From DATADF01 sp046263155 (GTDB lineage Bacteria > Actinomycetota > CADDZG01 > WHSQ01), in the NCBI GenBank assembly GCA_046263155.1, contig JBHELF010000149.1:1-7813 (forward strand): DNA of 7,813 nt, in the 5' to 3' direction. Below, piece after piece: positions 6,216 through 7,813 of this stretch (positions within the stretch are counted from its first letter, which is position 1; each line of letters begins with the position of its first letter). Made by a program: the position numbers and the translations under genes. A model generated the notes under the pieces. It worked only from the letters and a program-made list of their open reading frames with translations, searched no databases and had not been told where the DNA came from.

Positions 6216-7018
6216 CGCCGGCGCGCTTTTGTAGCGGCAGCCTTCGCCTTCTTCGCGAGGTCATCGGCTCGTCGCTTCGCCTCGCGGACCCTGTTCTCGG
6301 CGGATTCGAGCTGGCGTCGGAGGGCCGCAGCCTCATGGGCCAGTTCGTCGGCCTCGTGTTTCGACGCACGTGCCTCCTCCGAGAGCGAATCCGCTTTCTC
6401 ACGGGAGCGCTCCTCTGCCGGGCTCGGCCCCTCTCCCGTCTCCTCCGCAACGGCGAGGCCTCCGAACACCTCCTCGAAGCCACCGGCACTCAACTCCGCT
6501 TGCAAACGGCCGCGTCTGAGAAGCCGTTCCTCTTCCGATGTACTGACCGCCAGCAGCGTGCTCCCCACCCGTTTCAAGGTTTGATCGGTCGCCCCGTGAC
6601 CTGCGCCGCGGAGAATCGCGCCGGCCTTCTTGCTCAACGCTCCGACCAGTTGCCTGCGGCGGCGGGACAACTCTTGCAGCTTGGCTGCATCTCTCGTCTT
6701 GGCGAGTGCGCGCCGAACCTCTAGGAGCTCCCCAACGAGAGTGGGTTCGGCGCCCGCCAGCTGATTGATCGCCCAAACGGCGACAGTCGGGCGTTTGAGC
6801 TTGGAGACCTCGGCCGCGGCGTCGCGTTTGCCCTCTTCGCGCAGTTGTTTGGCGAGAGCGTTGCGGCGCTCGGTGAACTCAGCCAGGGGGGCCTTGTACA
6901 GTTCATCGACCGAATCCGGCGTGGTGTCCTCCCGAGTGTGACCCAGCCATTCCCGGCCGGGCCGGCCGTCCAACTCGCGATGAGTTTTTCGGCGCCCGGC
7001 CGTCTTAAGTCTTGACAA
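6212..7018 (-). CDS. Basic coiled-coil protein of unknown function
   Basis: This protein of up to 268 residues belongs to a group I know only as uncharacterised actinobacterial proteins. The conserved N-terminal part begins VDELYKAPLAEFTERRNALAKQL (37 on) and continues with KLKRPTVAVWAINQLA (73-88), predicted mostly helical. The C-terminal third (about 200-268) is a long heptad-rich, highly charged coiled coil (EADELAHEAAALRRQLESAE), ending in a Lys/Ala/Arg tail (KKAKAAATKARRR) that could bind nucleic acid or another polyanion. No signal peptide or membrane helix is seen. The start is uncertain: the frame has no ATG or GTG before the conserved region, only TTG at 7018 or 6973 and CTG, and neither TTG has a good ribosome binding site. 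Its stop overlaps the start of the LLM gene by 4 bp. It is divergent from the ABC transporter gene. Confidence 0.75.
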   Translation of the reverse strand: MSRLKTAGRRKTHRELDGRPGREWLGHTREDTTPDSVDELYKAPLAEFTERRNALAKQLREEGKRDAAAEVSKLKRPTVAVWAINQLAGAEPTLVGELLEVRRALAKTRDAAKLQELSRRRRQLVGALSKKAGAILRGAGHGATDQTLKRVGSTLLAVSTSEEERLLRRGRLQAELSAGGFEEVFGGLAVAEETGEGPSPAEERSREKADSLSEEARASKHEADELAHEAAALRRQLESAENRVREAKRRADDLAKKAKAAATKARRR

Positions 7019-7071
7019 GAGTACCGATATAACGCCGCAGTCAACGGAGGACGACTAGGAAGGTTGTGCGC

Positions 7072-7091
7072 TTGTTCAGCCAGGGGAACAA
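7072..7091. promoter_or_regulatory. 20-bp inverted repeat, candidate operator
   Basis: TTGTTC (7072-7077) and GAACAA (7086-7091) form a perfect inverted repeat with an 8-bp spacer, in the 166-bp region between the divergent coiled-coil and ABC transporter genes. Size and symmetry suit a dimeric repressor of the kind that often controls drug-export ABC genes. No such regulator lies in the window, so this is inference. Confidence 0.35.
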
Positions 7092-7100
7092 CAGCAAGCC

Positions 7101-7161
7101 GCGGTTGGTTGATCCCAAGATCCTTCGGTTCAGAAGTGATCGTCCGGATCTGCCAACCAGC
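7101..7161 (+). promoter_or_regulatory. Nested imperfect hairpin in the ABC transporter leader
   Basis: Outer arms GGTTGGTTGATC (7103-7114) and GATCTGCCAACC (7147-7158) pair at 10 of 12 positions. Inside them GATCCTTC (7119-7126) pairs with GAAGTGATC (7133-7141) with one bulge and a 6-nt loop. The result is one roughly symmetric stem of about 18 pairs broken by two internal loops; GC (7101-7102) can add two more pairs with GC (7160-7161). Four GATC sites fall within 40 bases because of this symmetry. It ends 9 bases before the GGAGGG ribosome binding site (7171-7176), so it may be leader RNA structure or a composite operator. The match to known leader classes is untested. Confidence 0.4.
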
Positions 7162-7184
7162 CAAGGAATTGGAGGGATAGCGGA

Positions 7185-7813
7185 GTGAACCACGTCATCC
7201 GAACGGAAGGGCTCGTCAAGCGTTACGGCAAGGTCGTTGCTCTTGACGGTCTCGATCTCACGGTTCCTAAAGGAACCATCCTGGGTCTGCTGGGACCGAA
7301 CGGCGCGGGCAAGACGACCGCCGTGCGAATTCTCACGACCTTGCTCGAGCCCGATGAGGGCACGGTTGAAGTAGCGGGTTTAGACGTGCGTAACGAACCG
7401 CACAAAGTGCGCGAGCGGATCGGGCTCTCCGGACAGAACGCCGCCGTCGACGAGCAGCTGACCGGATACGAGAACCTGGACATGGTGGGTCGGCTCTACC
7501 ATCTCGGCAAACAGAAATCGCGCTCCCGGGCGCGCGAGCTCCTTCAAGTGTTCGATCTGGTCGAGGCTGGGGATCGGCCGGTCAAGACCTACTCAGGCGG
7601 AATGCGACGTCGCCTGGACCTCGCGGCCGCGCTTGTCGCCGAGCCCGAAGTGCTGTTCCTCGACGAACCCACAACCGGTCTGGATCCGCGTAGCCGCGCG
7701 CAGATGTGGGAGACGATCCAGGAGCTGGTCAAAGGTGGGTCGACCGTGCTGCTCACAACGCAGTACATGGAGGAGGCCGACCGTCTAGCCGACGACATCG
7801 TCGTGATCGATCG
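7185..7813 (+). CDS. DrrA-type ABC transporter ATP-binding protein, 3' end outside window
   Basis: The frame is open for 209 codons to the window edge. It encodes the nucleotide-binding subunit of an ABC exporter of the daunorubicin-resistance (DrrA) type, which powers efflux of drugs, lipids or other hydrophobic compounds with a separate permease. All motifs are present: Walker A GPNGAGKT (37-44), Q-loop Gln84, signature SGGMR (137-141), Walker B VLFLDE (156-161) and D-loop GLD (165-167). The usual H-loop histidine is replaced by Gln193 (TTQYMEEAD), as I recall for DrrA-type ATPases, which supports that subfamily over generic ABC-2 ATPases. The start is GTG at 7185 with GGAGGG (7171-7176) 8 bases upstream. 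A permease gene is expected just beyond the window. The substrate cannot be predicted. A structured leader and an inverted repeat precede the gene and may control it. Confidence 0.9.
   Translation, partial: MNHVIRTEGLVKRYGKVVALDGLDLTVPKGTILGLLGPNGAGKTTAVRILTTLLEPDEGTVEVAGLDVRNEPHKVRERIGLSGQNAAVDEQLTGYENLDMVGRLYHLGKQKSRSRARELLQVFDLVEAGDRPVKTYSGGMRRRLDLAAALVAEPEVLFLDEPTTGLDPRSRAQMWETIQELVKGGSTVLLTTQYMEEADRLADDIVVID

Noticed and set aside
7012..7033. TTGACA followed by TATAAC on the plus strand, as a promoter for the ABC gene
   Set aside because: The spacing is only 10 bases, too short for a standard sigma-70-type promoter.
1..7813. CRISPR array, tRNA, rRNA, insertion-sequence ends or long direct repeats
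   Set aside because: None was seen on reading either strand. I cannot exclude a divergent small RNA without a covariance search.
7613..7813. ABC ATPase broken because the H-loop histidine is missing
   Set aside because: Gln at this position (TTQYMEEAD) is, as I recall, usual in DrrA-type ATPases. All other motifs are intact and the end is simply cut by the window.

Overview
The window looks like ordinary chromosome from a high-GC bacterium, most likely an actinomycete-type organism (Actinomycetota, perhaps a poorly cultured lineage). This is inferred from GC-rich third codon positions, use of GTG and TTG starts, and the gene families: a DrrA-type ABC ATPase, an LLM flavin oxidoreductase, a stand-alone MopB oxidoreductase, DUF4287/SRPBCC-like and SnoaL-like small proteins. 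I see no rRNA, tRNA, CRISPR, insertion sequence, integrase or phage gene.

Layout. A minus-strand lipoprotein gene runs off the left edge (1-449, incomplete at its 3' end). It is divergent from a plus-strand run: a secreted allene-oxide-cyclase/dirigent-like barrel protein (631-1116), a small three-helix membrane protein (1226-1609) and a complete 693-residue molybdopterin oxidoreductase (1763-3844). The latter converges on a minus-strand SnoaL/NTF2-like gene (3888-4283). A 289-bp divergent intergenic region rich in hairpins separates that gene from a plus-strand two-part protein with a START/SRPBCC domain (4573-5253). A strong hairpin at 5266-5300 separates it from a convergent minus-strand pair, a coiled-coil protein (6212-7018) followed by an LLM-class flavin oxidoreductase (5337-6215), which are joined by a 4-bp ATGA overlap. 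Divergent from that pair is a DrrA-type ABC ATPase gene (7185-7813) that runs off the right edge. The two edge genes have no stop codon in the window and are easily missed.

How the genes work together. Only the overlapping coiled-coil/LLM pair is clearly co-translated. The others look like single genes or loose neighbours. The ABC ATPase presumably continues into a permease gene outside the window. The molybdopterin enzyme has no adjacent electron-transfer or membrane subunit and no Tat signal, so it is probably a cytoplasmic single-subunit enzyme of unknown substrate.

I found no convincing new multi-gene system. The most interesting unexplained signals are dyad-symmetry elements in three divergent intergenic regions: two abutting perfect palindromes at 456-475, a hairpin cluster at 4410-4544, and an inverted repeat plus a nested long hairpin at 7072-7158 in front of the ABC transporter gene.
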